Shown: piece by piece, positions 45,410 to 52,758 of the stretch | How the letters are laid out: each line of letters opens with the position of its first letter | Position numbering within the stretch: position 1 is the first letter of the stretch | Position numbers and translations under genes: made by a program | Notes under the pieces: generated by a model | The model's database searches: none | What the model saw: the letters and a program-made list of their open reading frames with translations, nothing else | Told to the model about the DNA's origin: nothing | Source of the DNA: Herbaspirillum sp. AP02 | Lineage (GTDB): Bacteria > Pseudomonadota > Gammaproteobacteria > Burkholderiales > Burkholderiaceae_D | Assembly (NCBI RefSeq): GCF_015767275.1 | Contig: NZ_JADWMY010000005.1 | Coordinates: 248,001-312,000 of the forward strand | DNA length: 64,000 nt | Reading direction: 5' to 3'

Positions 45410-46123
45410 TTAGGCTGCCTTCCTGGCAGCCGATTTTGAATTCTTGGCGGGGGTAGCACCGGCACTGGTGCTGGCACTGTCGCTGCCTTGCGGGCGGTAG
45501 CTGTCGATCAGGCGACGGAAGCTGGCCTCGGCGCGCTCCACGCTGCCGGGGATGTGCAGGAAGCGCGCATCGTGGTGCAGGGCCAGGATCAGGCCATACA
45601 TTTCATAGACCATCTGGCTGACCTCGATGTCGGACCGCAGGTGGCCGGCTTCCATGGCCTGCTTGATGCAGCGCTCCAGCGCATCGCGCCAGGCCTGGAC
45701 CATGGCCACCAGGTGATCGCGGATGGCGCCGGGCCGGTCGTCGTATTCGACCGCGCCGCTGATGTAGATACAACCCAGCGCGATTTCCACCGTGACCTGC
45801 TTGATCCAGCGCGCGAACATCCCTTCCAGGCGCGGCAGGCCGCGTGGCTCCTTGATGGAGGGATAGAACACATCCTGCTCAAAGCGGTTGTGGTACAGCC
45901 GCACGACCTCGATCTGCAAGTCCTCGCGGGAACCGAAATGGGCGAAGACGCCGGACTTGCTCATCTTCATCTTTTCGGCCAGCAAGCCGATGGTCAGCCC
46001 TTCCAGGCCGTCACGGCTGGCCAGTTCCAGCGCCACATCCAGAATGGCGGCACGGGTCTGCTCACCCTTGCGCAGATACTTGGGCCGGGTGGGCGCGGTG
46101 GTCACCTTGCTTGTCTCAGTCAT
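45410..46123 (-). CDS. TetR-family regulator of the fatty-acid cluster
   Basis: A 237-residue TetR protein. Helix-turn-helix: about residues 14-62 (TIGLLAEKMKMSKSGVFAHF). The start at 46123 (MTETSKVTT) has AGAGA upstream and follows the family's usual tail length. The C-terminus is Ser/Ala/Lys-rich. As first gene of the acyl-CoA operon, 18 bp before the dehydrogenase, it is probably the fatty-acid-responsive repressor. A TetR-family FadP is known to control fatty-acid breakdown in betaproteobacteria; equivalence is likely but not shown here. Confidence 0.85.
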   Translation of the reverse strand: MTETSKVTTAPTRPKYLRKGEQTRAAILDVALELASRDGLEGLTIGLLAEKMKMSKSGVFAHFGSREDLQIEVVRLYHNRFEQDVFYPSIKEPRGLPRLEGMFARWIKQVTVEIALGCIYISGAVEYDDRPGAIRDHLVAMVQAWRDALERCIKQAMEAGHLRSDIEVSQMVYEMYGLILALHHDARFLHIPGSVERAEASFRRLIDSYRPQGSDSASTSAGATPAKNSKSAARKAA

Positions 46124-46223
46124 CGTTATCTCTTTGATATCCGTCGTCAGGTCGCGACGGGAGGGAAGCGGTTCGGCGGGCGCGGCTCGGCGGCCGCTGT
46201 CTTGTACCCTGTCTGCGCGATGT

Positions 46224-46260
46224 GAATAAATCTTCACGCAGAATTTATTCGAACGATCGT
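46224..46260. promoter_or_regulatory. Palindromic control region before the fatty-acid TetR gene
   Basis: An inverted repeat GAATAAAT/ATTTATTC (46224-46231 and 46243-46250) is followed at once by ACGATCGT (46253-46260), a perfect 8-bp palindrome in the wider context CGAACGATCGTAC. It lies about 100 bp before the TetR gene and is a candidate operator for it. Confidence 0.5.
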
Positions 46261-46338
46261 ACTATTATTCATCGCGCTGCAAAAGTCAAACAAAAAATCA
46301 GCGCGGCTTGCGGGGCGATTTTGCTGCCCGGCAAGCTC

Positions 46339-46800
46339 TCAGGCAGGCCCTGGCGACGGGCTGGTGGCACCCAGCAGGTCGTGGGCGTCCAACAGGGCGT
46401 AGACGATGGAGGGGTTGTTTTCCAGGCACTTGCGGATGGCGGCCGGAATGGTATCGCGGGTCTTGCGGCACAGACCGGGCTGTTCGGCCAGGTGGATCTG
46501 CAGGCCGCGCACGGTGCGCACTTCGTTGGGGCCGGGGCTGATATGCAGATGGATGCCGAGGTTCTTGCGCAGCAGGCTGCCCACATGCAGCAGCTCTTCA
46601 TAGCTGCTCACGCGGGTGATGCGCTCGATCAGGCGTTTTTCTTCCTCACGGGTCAGCCACAGCACGCGCGCCTCGGGCGCATGCAGGCATTCCAGCAGCG
46701 CTTCGCGCTGGCAATCACAGGCGCCGGGCGGGCATTCCTTGCGGAGCGGCCGCGCCAACGGCATCGCCTGGGTGGATTCGGAGGGGACTACCTGGGACAT
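46339..46800 (-). CDS. Conserved-looking hypothetical protein with a Cys cluster
   Basis: A protein of about 153 residues starting MSQVVPSESTQ. A cysteine cluster CPPGACDCQREALLEC lies near residues 23-38. The rest is a soluble alpha/beta region (VRTVRGLQIHLAEQPGLC). An ATG at 46839 would add 13 residues; GAAGG before 46800 favours the shorter form. The Cys cluster might bind metal. I do not recognise the family. It is on the same strand as hslR. Confidence 0.6.
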   Translation of the reverse strand: MSQVVPSESTQAMPLARPLRKECPPGACDCQREALLECLHAPEARVLWLTREEEKRLIERITRVSSYEELLHVGSLLRKNLGIHLHISPGPNEVRTVRGLQIHLAEQPGLCRKTRDTIPAAIRKCLENNPSIVYALLDAHDLLGATSPSPGPA

Positions 46801-46897
46801 CTGCACCTTCACACCTACGTTGGAGAAAAGACAGGCCATGGACAGCGGCCCTTATCTTACAACGAGCTTCCGGCGCGGTGGCGACCGCTCTGCCGGG

Positions 46898-47272
46898 TCA
46901 GGACGAGGAGCGATCCAGCAGTCGACGGTCGCGCTTGGTGGGACGTCCCTTGATTTCGGCCGAGGGTTCGCGGAACAGGCGATGGCGTTCGGCCTGCGTG
47001 GTCCGACGCTGGAGGCTCTCGTCGGTCTCCTGATAGAGCGTGGCTGCGATCGCCGCCGAGCCACGCTTGTCGGCAATGCCGATGACCAGCACCTCCCATT
47101 CCGTGGCGCCGTTGTCGATGTCCAGGCGATCACCCGGCTTGACGTTATGGGCCGGCTTGGTGCGCTCGCCATTGAGCCTGATGCGGCCGCGGTCCACGGC
47201 TTCGGTAGCCAGCGATCGCGTCTTGAAGAAGCGCGCGGCCCAGCACCATTTGTCGATGCGGGTGGTGTCCAT
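46898..47272 (-). CDS. hslR: Heat shock protein 15, S4-domain RNA-binding protein
   Basis: A 124-residue protein with an N-terminal S4 domain (RIDKWCWAARFFKTRSLATE and GRIRLNGERTKPAHNVKPGD) and a basic C-terminal tail (IKGRPTKRDRRLL), the layout of Hsp15. Hsp15 rescues stalled 50S subunits with attached nascent chains. AGAGGACAGG stands directly before the ATG. The GntR gene lies 47 bp upstream on the same strand. Confidence 0.9.
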   Translation of the reverse strand: MDTTRIDKWCWAARFFKTRSLATEAVDRGRIRLNGERTKPAHNVKPGDRLDIDNGATEWEVLVIGIADKRGSAAIAATLYQETDESLQRRTTQAERHRLFREPSAEIKGRPTKRDRRLLDRSSS

Positions 47273-47319
47273 CCTGTCCTCTTGCTGTCCTTGTGCGTAA
47301 CGGTCCGGTGTCGCCCGAT

Positions 47320-48033
47320 TCAGTTCAATTGCTTGCGCGTCATGGTGCGCTTGAGCGACATCTTCAGATGCCGCTGCATTGCCGCTTGCGCCTGAATAGC
47401 ATCGCGCGCCTCGATGGCCTCCAGGATTTCCCGGTGCTCATGCAAGGCCGAGAACCAGCTGTCGGCCGGTTCGTAATGGTCCAGCAACTTGGCCGAAATC
47501 GGATCCTGGCGCTCGTCGTAGAGCCGCGCCACGGTCTGCACCAGTACCTCGTTGCCAGCCATCTGGGCGATGCGGATGTGGAAGTCGCGGTCGGCCGCAG
47601 CAGGACTCTGGCCGGCCTGACATTCGCGCTCCATGGTGTCGTAGATGGCGCGCAGCGCCTTGATATCCCTGGGCTTGGCCAACGGCGCGACCAGCGCCGT
47701 GATTGCTCCCTCGAAGAGCGCGCGCGCCCCCATGATGTCGCTCAGGCTGTTACCCATCTCCTTGTCCGCGGCCGACTCTTCCAGCAGATCTGGCGGTGGC
47801 ACCTGGGTCAGATAGACGCCGGAACCCATGCGGATCTCCACCCGCCCCTCCAGTTCCAGCGCGACCAACGCCTCCCGTATCGATGGGCGTGACACACCCA
47901 GTTGTTCTGCCAGTGCGCGCTCAGGCGGCAGGCGGCCCTGGCTGGTGAAGCCAGGCTGGTACATCACGGTGCGCAGGCGGTCCGCGATCTGCAGGTACAA
48001 GCGGCGGGAATCGGTCGATTTCTGGCTGGCCAT
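47320..48033 (-). CDS. GntR-family regulator, FadR/LldR subgroup
   Basis: A 237-residue GntR/FadR-type regulator. The winged helix-turn-helix is at about 12-75 (LPPERALAEQLGVSRPSIRE). The all-helical FCD ligand domain follows (about 95-225), with metal-ligand Asp/His residues in DRDFHIRIAQMAGN and the terminal HLKMSLKR. LldR/PdhR relatives respond to lactate, pyruvate or similar acids. Two LldR-type operators lie upstream of the divergent flavoenzyme operon at 48397-48453, so it probably controls that operon. A 270-bp repeat element now lies 43 bp before its start codon. Confidence 0.87.
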   Translation of the reverse strand: MASQKSTDSRRLYLQIADRLRTVMYQPGFTSQGRLPPERALAEQLGVSRPSIREALVALELEGRVEIRMGSGVYLTQVPPPDLLEESAADKEMGNSLSDIMGARALFEGAITALVAPLAKPRDIKALRAIYDTMERECQAGQSPAAADRDFHIRIAQMAGNEVLVQTVARLYDERQDPISAKLLDHYEPADSWFSALHEHREILEAIEARDAIQAQAAMQRHLKMSLKRTMTRKQLN

Positions 48034-48076
48034 CGTTTGAACAAGGATCTGGTAAGGCTCGTCAACAACCTGACCT

Positions 48077-48346
48077 TAGGGCCTGTTCACATTCAATCTG
48101 CGAGTGCGAGAGGTCGCCAAGCGTTGTCTGCCTAGGCGCAGCGACGCGCCGTAGTGGTGCTACGGCAAGGAGCTGCAACAACGGCAGGCGACGCTTGGCG
48201 GCCTCTCCCGGAGGGTTGGCCCCAGAAGGCGCGCTGGCGGCGTTGCACGTCAGGGCTGGTGGCACCACCACCAGCCCTGACGCGCGCCTTGCCACCACGC
48301 CTTCTGGGGCCAACGCATCTCACAGATTGAATGTGAACAGGCCCTA
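48077..48346. mobile_element. 270-bp non-coding element of nested inverted repeats (MITE-like)
   Basis: Perfect 24-bp terminal inverted repeats (48077-48100 and 48323-48346, outer end TAGGGCCTGTTCACATTC). Inside lie two large hairpins. The left one pairs 48108-48123 with 48192-48207 (one mismatch) and holds a small hairpin CCGTAG-TGGTG-CTACGG. The right one pairs 48216-48231 with 48298-48313 (16 bp) around a 15-bp perfect stem (48248-48262 with 48268-48282). No transposase is present, so it would be a miniature transposable element, or a structured interspersed repeat, moved in trans. Confidence 0.75.
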
Positions 48347-48396
48347 GGTACAGGTTATTGGAATGAAGGGCGATTGTCTCACAAGCTGCACATCTC

Positions 48397-48413
48397 AATT
48401 GGCTTTACCAATT
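48397..48413. promoter_or_regulatory. LldR/PdhR-type operator 1
   Basis: AATTGG-CTTTA-CCAATT has perfect six-base arms and overlaps the -35 box of the promoter at 48399. It has the TTGG-N5-CCAA core of GntR/FadR-subgroup operators of the LldR and PdhR type. Confidence 0.7.
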
Positions 48414-48426
48414 TTAAAATTATAAA
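48399..48426 (+). promoter_or_regulatory. Candidate promoter of the flavoenzyme/ABC operon
   Basis: TTGGCT (48399-48404) and TATAAA (48421-48426) are separated by 16 bp. Transcription would begin near 48433, between the two operators, about 90 bp before the TTG start. Confidence 0.5.
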
Positions 48427-48436
48427 AACTATTTGC

Positions 48437-48453
48437 TTTTGGCCTTACCAATT
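48437..48453. promoter_or_regulatory. LldR/PdhR-type operator 2
   Basis: TTTTGGCCTTACCAATT shares the TTGG-N5-CCAA core with operator 1 and is centred 40 bp from it, close to four helical turns, so two dimers would sit on the same face of DNA. Confidence 0.7.
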
Positions 48454-48522
48454 AATACACTGCCGAGCAGGCCACGCCGCCAGACAACAGGATGTCCAAG
48501 CAGTCCCATCGGGAGAGTCGAA

Positions 48523-49698
48523 TTGAAACGTCGTCTATACACTGGGCCGGAGGTGCAGCGCGCCCAGAGCATCGAAGAACTGCGTGCGATGGCGCGCAAG
48601 CGCGTCCCCAATTTCTGCTTCGAATATGTCGAGGGCGGAGCCGAAGAAGAGATCAGCCTGCGTCACAATCGCGAGGTCTTTTCGCGGATCGCCTTCGTGC
48701 CGCGCACGCTGGTCGATGTCTCGGTGCGCAGCCAGCAACGCCGACTGTTCGGGGCCGATATCGCCTCTCCCTTCATGATCGGCCCTACCGGTTTCAGTGG
48801 CCTGCTGGCCCGCGAGGGGGATGTGGCGATGGCGCGGGCTGCCGCGCAGGCAGGCGTGCCTTTCGTGTTGACCAACGTTTCCACCACCTCGCTGGAAGAC
48901 GTGGTGCGCCGCTCCGGCGCGCAAGTGTGGCAACAGGTCTACCTGTATCGCGACCGCGACTTCGTGGCCGGGGTCGCCCGTCGCGCGCAGGCGGCCGGCA
49001 TCGCTACGCTGGTACTGACCACCGACAGCGCCGTCTATGGCAAGCGCGAATGGGATTTGCGCAACTTCAGCAGCCCGCGCCAACTGGACTGGCGCAACAA
49101 GATCGATGTGCTTTGCCATCCACGCTGGCTGATCGACATCCTCTATCCGCACGGCTTTCCACGCTTTGCCAATCTGGGCGACCTGCTGCCGGCCGGCCAG
49201 ACCAGCGTGCGCGGGGCCGCCGCCGCCATCCTTGGCCAGTCACTGTCGCCGGCCCTGGACTGGCGCGACGTTGAATGGCTGCGGGGTATCTGGCCCGGCA
49301 AGCTCGTCCTGAAGGGCGTGATGCAGGTGCAGGATGCGCAACGTGCCGTGGCCTTGGGCGTGGACGGCATCGTGCTGTCCAACCATGGCGGGCGCCAGCT
49401 GGACGGCGCGCTATCGACGATGGATGTGTTGCCCGAGGTGGTGGCGGCAGTCAAAGGCCGGTTGACGGTGATGCTGGACGGCGGTTTCAGGCGTGGCGCC
49501 GACATCGTCAAGGCCATCGCTTTGGGCGCCGATGCAGTGCTGCTGGGGCGCGCCACTACCTACGGCCTGGCTGCTGGCGGAGAAGCAGGCGCCACGCGTG
49601 CCCTGGAGATCCTGCGCAGCGAAGTCGATCGGGTACTGGCCCTGCTGGCCTGCCCGGATATCGCGCAGCTCGACGCCAGCTACCTGCGTCGCATCTGA
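48523..49698 (+). CDS. FMN-dependent alpha-hydroxy-acid dehydrogenase, mandelate-dehydrogenase-like
   Basis: A 391-residue flavoenzyme of the glycolate oxidase/L-lactate dehydrogenase family. The FMN/active-site motif is SNHGGRQLDG with the catalytic His near 285; the N-terminal EGGAEEE and IGPTGFSGLL and the C-terminal GFRRGADIVKAIALGADAVL are closest to (S)-mandelate dehydrogenase. It oxidises a 2-hydroxy acid to a 2-oxo acid, passing electrons to quinone or oxygen. TTG at 48523 is the likely start, since GGGAGAG stands five bases before it and no ATG fits. It is first in an operon with an amino-acid-type ABC importer. Confidence 0.87.
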   Translation: MKRRLYTGPEVQRAQSIEELRAMARKRVPNFCFEYVEGGAEEEISLRHNREVFSRIAFVPRTLVDVSVRSQQRRLFGADIASPFMIGPTGFSGLLAREGDVAMARAAAQAGVPFVLTNVSTTSLEDVVRRSGAQVWQQVYLYRDRDFVAGVARRAQAAGIATLVLTTDSAVYGKREWDLRNFSSPRQLDWRNKIDVLCHPRWLIDILYPHGFPRFANLGDLLPAGQTSVRGAAAAILGQSLSPALDWRDVEWLRGIWPGKLVLKGVMQVQDAQRAVALGVDGIVLSNHGGRQLDGALSTMDVLPEVVAAVKGRLTVMLDGGFRRGADIVKAIALGADAVLLGRATTYGLAAGGEAGATRALEILRSEVDRVLALLACPDIAQLDASYLRRI

Positions 49699-49726
49699 GC
49701 CATCCCACCGAGAGCAAGGAGCAGAC

Positions 49727-50410
49727 ATGCACTACCAGTTCGATTTCTCCAGCGTCGCCGCCCACTGGCCGCTGCTATTGCAGGGCGCCTGGACCACGGT
49801 GCAACTGTCCTTCGTTGCCACCTTGCTGGGCTTCATGCTGGGCGCATCCTGCGCCGTGGCCAGCAGCAGTCGCCATCGCTGGCTGCGCACCCTGGTGGGT
49901 GGCTATATCGAGGTGATCCGCAATACGCCGCTGCTGATCCAGTGCTACTTCCTCATCTTCGGCCTGTCTTCGGTGGGAGCGACGCTACCCATCATGACCG
50001 GGGCGATCCTGGCACTGGTGATCAACATCGGTGCGTACACCTGTGAAATCGTGCGTGCCGGCATCGAGTCCATCCACCGCGGCCAGATCGAGGCGGCGCA
50101 ATGCCTGGGTCTGTCGCCGCTCCAGGTGTTATGGCATGTGGTGCTGCAACCGGCGGTGGAACGCGTCTGGCCGGCGCTGACCAGCCAGTTCGTGCTGATG
50201 ATGCTGGCCTCCAGCATCCTGTCCTCGGTGGGTGCGGAGGAATTGCTGGGCGTGGCCAATCGGGTGCAATCCGATACCTTCCGCAACTTCGAGGTATTCC
50301 TGGTGCTGTGGGTCATGTATCTGCTGCTGTCCTGGCTGATGCGCGCCGGCTTCTGGCTGCTAGGCCAACGGGTCTTCACGCGCCGGCGCAAGCTGGGCAC
50401 GCCGCTCTGA
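49727..50410 (+). CDS. Amino-acid-type ABC transporter permease 1
   Basis: A 227-residue HisM/GlnP-family permease with membrane segments from about residue 20. The coupling loop is IEAAQCLGLSPLQVLWHVVL. The start at 49727 (MHYQFDFSS) has AAGGAG nearby; the frame runs upstream inside the flavoenzyme gene and was cut here. It lies 28 bp after the dehydrogenase gene and 12 bp before the second permease. Confidence 0.9.
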   Translation: MHYQFDFSSVAAHWPLLLQGAWTTVQLSFVATLLGFMLGASCAVASSSRHRWLRTLVGGYIEVIRNTPLLIQCYFLIFGLSSVGATLPIMTGAILALVINIGAYTCEIVRAGIESIHRGQIEAAQCLGLSPLQVLWHVVLQPAVERVWPALTSQFVLMMLASSILSSVGAEELLGVANRVQSDTFRNFEVFLVLWVMYLLLSWLMRAGFWLLGQRVFTRRRKLGTPL

Positions 50411-50422
50411 AGGGGGACAACG

Positions 50423-51070
50423 ATGTCGCATGAGCAGTTTCTCTCCTTGCTGCAGGGTGCCTGGGGCACGTTGCTGTTGTCGACGCTGACACTGACATTG
50501 GGGGCGGTGCTGGGCCTGTCCCTGGCGCTGGCACGCATCTCGCCACGGCGGGCGGTACGCCGTCTGGCGTCAGGATGGATGCAGCTGATCCAGGGTACGC
50601 CCTTGCTGGTGTTGATGGGAGTGTGTTTCTATGGACCGGCGCTGCTCGGCGTGGGGACGGTGGAAGCCCTGCCGGCCGCGACCAGCGCCATGGTGATCTA
50701 TGCCTCTGCCTTCCTGGGGGACATCTGGCGCGGCTGTATCCAGTCGGTGCACAAGAGCCAATGGGAAGCCGCCGAATGCATCGGCCTGACCCGCTGGCAG
50801 CGCATGCGCATGATCGTGTTGCCGCAGGCGCTGCGCATGGCCACGCCACCGACGGTGGGCTTTGCGGTGCAGGTGATCAAGAACACGTCCGTGGCGTCAT
50901 TGGTGATCGGCTTCGCCGAACTGTCCTACAACGCCAAGGTGCTCAACAACTCCACCTTCCAGCCCTTCCTCTACTTCGGCGGTGCCGCTTTGCTGTACTT
51001 CGCCATGTGCTATCCGCTCTCACGCTGGAGCCGCGTGCTCGAAAGGAAACTCCATGTCCACCGTGGTTGA
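50423..51070 (+). CDS. Amino-acid-type ABC transporter permease 2
   Basis: A 215-residue partner permease. The coupling loop is WEAAECIGLTRWQRMRMIVL followed by PQALRMATPP. It pairs with the preceding permease as a heterodimer. Its 3' end overlaps the ATPase gene by 17 bases. Confidence 0.9.
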   Translation: MSHEQFLSLLQGAWGTLLLSTLTLTLGAVLGLSLALARISPRRAVRRLASGWMQLIQGTPLLVLMGVCFYGPALLGVGTVEALPAATSAMVIYASAFLGDIWRGCIQSVHKSQWEAAECIGLTRWQRMRMIVLPQALRMATPPTVGFAVQVIKNTSVASLVIGFAELSYNAKVLNNSTFQPFLYFGGAALLYFAMCYPLSRWSRVLERKLHVHRG

Positions 51071-51782
51071 ACTGCAATCGGTCCACAAGCGTTTCGGCAG
51101 CAATCACGTCCTGCGCGGCGTCTCCTTTGCGGTCGACCGTGGCGAGGTCGTGGCCATCATCGGCAAGAGCGGTTCCGGCAAGAGCACGGCCCTGCGCTGC
51201 ATCAACCGGCTGGAGCAGATCGATGATGGACAGATCAGCGTGTGCGGTCATGCGGTACATGCCAATGGCCTCGATCTGCGCGCCCTGCGTCGCGATGTGG
51301 GCATCGTCTTCCAGAGCTACAACCTGTTCCCGCACCTGACGGTGCTGCAGAACATCGCCCTGGGCCCTACCGCGGTCAAGCGCATGCCAGCCGCGCAGGC
51401 CAATGCACTGGCGTGCGATGTGCTGGCCCGCGTGGGGCTCTCGGACAAGGCGCAGGCCTATCCCGAGCAGTTGTCGGGTGGCCAGCAGCAGCGCGTGGCC
51501 ATCGCGCGTTCGCTGGCGATGCAACCGCAGCTGATGCTGTTCGACGAGGTGACCTCGGCACTTGATCCGGAGCTGACCGGCGAAGTACTCAAGGTGATGG
51601 AACAGATGGCCGCCGAAGGCATGACCATGATCCTGGTGACCCACGAGATGGGCTTTGCCCGACGCGTGGCCGACCAGGTGATCTTCATGCACCAGGGCCA
51701 GGTCTGGGAGCAAGGCCCCCCCGATATCCTGGACCAGCCCGCCACCGCCGAACTGCGCCAGTTCGTCGGTACCGGACTGTAA
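51054..51782 (+). CDS. Amino-acid-type ABC transporter ATP-binding protein
   Basis: A 242-residue GlnQ/HisP-type ATPase. Walker A is GKSGSGKST, the signature LSGGQQQR, Walker B LMLFDE and the switch His in LVTHE. The start at 51054 (MSTVVELQ) follows GAAAGGAAAC and lies inside the end of the permease gene, in another frame. It energises the importer of this operon. Confidence 0.92.
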   Translation: MSTVVELQSVHKRFGSNHVLRGVSFAVDRGEVVAIIGKSGSGKSTALRCINRLEQIDDGQISVCGHAVHANGLDLRALRRDVGIVFQSYNLFPHLTVLQNIALGPTAVKRMPAAQANALACDVLARVGLSDKAQAYPEQLSGGQQQRVAIARSLAMQPQLMLFDEVTSALDPELTGEVLKVMEQMAAEGMTMILVTHEMGFARRVADQVIFMHQGQVWEQGPPDILDQPATAELRQFVGTGL

Positions 51783-51839
51783 CGTATCCCTTCCCCGAGC
51801 ACGTCAATCCCAGATTCCCATTCACACAAGGAGCGAGAC

Positions 51840-52649
51840 ATGCATTCCCCTTCATTCCCTATCCGCCAGCTGGGCCATGCGCTACTCGGCCTGTTGCTGC
51901 TCACCGGCAGTGCCGCACACGCAGACCAGCTCGATACCATCCTGGCCGCGAAGAAACTGCGCGTGGCCATCGACTTGGCCGTGCCGCCCTACAGCATGAA
52001 GGACGACAAGCTCAAGCTGATCGGCTCGGACGTCGAAACCGCACAGCTGATGGCCCGGGACTTCGGCCTGGAACTGGAAGTGATCCCGACCACGCTGACC
52101 AACCGCGTGCCTTACCTGCAGACCAACAAGGCCGACGTGGTCGTCTCGGCTTTCTCGATCACGCCGGAACGCGCCAAGGTGATCGATTTCTCGGTGCCGT
52201 ATGCGCCCATCCTGGTGGTGGTCGGCGCGCCCAAGGGCATGAAGATCGACAGCCCGGCCGACCTCGCCGGCAAGAAGGTCATCGCCACGCGCGGCACCAC
52301 CAATGACCAGGAGCTGACCAAGGTGGCACCGCCCTCGGCGACCATCACCCGCTTCGATGATGACGCCACCTCGATGACCGCCATGGTCAGCGGCCAGGCC
52401 GAGGTTTGGGTAACGTCGCCCATGCTGTTGCAGGTGGTCAACGAAAAGAATCCGGCACGCAATATCGAGAGCAAGTTCACCCTCAAGGCCAACCTGCTGG
52501 CGGTGGGATTGCGCAAGGGCGAGACCCGGCTCAAGGACAAGATCGATCACTGGGTCCGCGAGAATCTGCGCAATGGCCAGCTCAATGCGATCTACCGGAA
52601 ATACCACCATGCCGAACTGCCGCCGGACATCCTGGCGGCGGGTCGCTGA
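51840..52649 (+). CDS. Amino-acid-type ABC transporter substrate-binding protein
   Basis: A 269-residue periplasmic receptor of family 3. The signal peptide ends at AHA (about residue 28). The mature protein begins DQLDTILAAKKLRVAIDLAV and has the family segments IGSDVETAQLMARDF, ADVVVSAFSITPERAKVIDF and the hinge IATRGTTNDQEL. Its operon partner is a hydroxy-acid dehydrogenase, so the ligand may be a hydroxy acid, or an amino acid converted to one. AAGGAG stands nine bases before the ATG. Confidence 0.9.
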   Translation: MHSPSFPIRQLGHALLGLLLLTGSAAHADQLDTILAAKKLRVAIDLAVPPYSMKDDKLKLIGSDVETAQLMARDFGLELEVIPTTLTNRVPYLQTNKADVVVSAFSITPERAKVIDFSVPYAPILVVVGAPKGMKIDSPADLAGKKVIATRGTTNDQELTKVAPPSATITRFDDDATSMTAMVSGQAEVWVTSPMLLQVVNEKNPARNIESKFTLKANLLAVGLRKGETRLKDKIDHWVRENLRNGQLNAIYRKYHHAELPPDILAAGR

Positions 52650-52682
52650 ATCTCTGATCTGCTGATCCGTAGCGGAGAAAAA

Positions 52683-52708
52683 AAGCGCCGACTCGCAAGC
52701 CGGCGCTT
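52683..52708. terminator. Stem-loop between convergent receptor and thiolase genes
   Basis: AAGCGCCG/CGGCGCTT form an 8-bp stem with a ten-base loop, flanked by an A-run on the left and TTCTTC on the right. It probably works for both strands; the T-run is better on the minus strand. Confidence 0.65.
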
Positions 52709-52758
52709 CTTCATATTTCCTCGAGACAACAGTCATCGAGTCAAGACTATCCTCGGAT

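Larger units (their letters stand above)
48034..48522. other. 489-bp divergent region: repeat element plus operator/promoter
   Basis: No credible gene lies here. The left 60% is the nested-repeat element (48077-48346). The right part is AT-rich and carries the promoter and both operators of the flavoenzyme operon. Reading frames inside the element are short and lack ribosome-binding sites. Confidence 0.7.

Noticed and set aside
48062-48313. Open frame of 83 codons on the minus strand inside the repeat element
   Set aside because: It lies wholly in the nested repeats, lacks a ribosome-binding site and its composition follows the palindromes.
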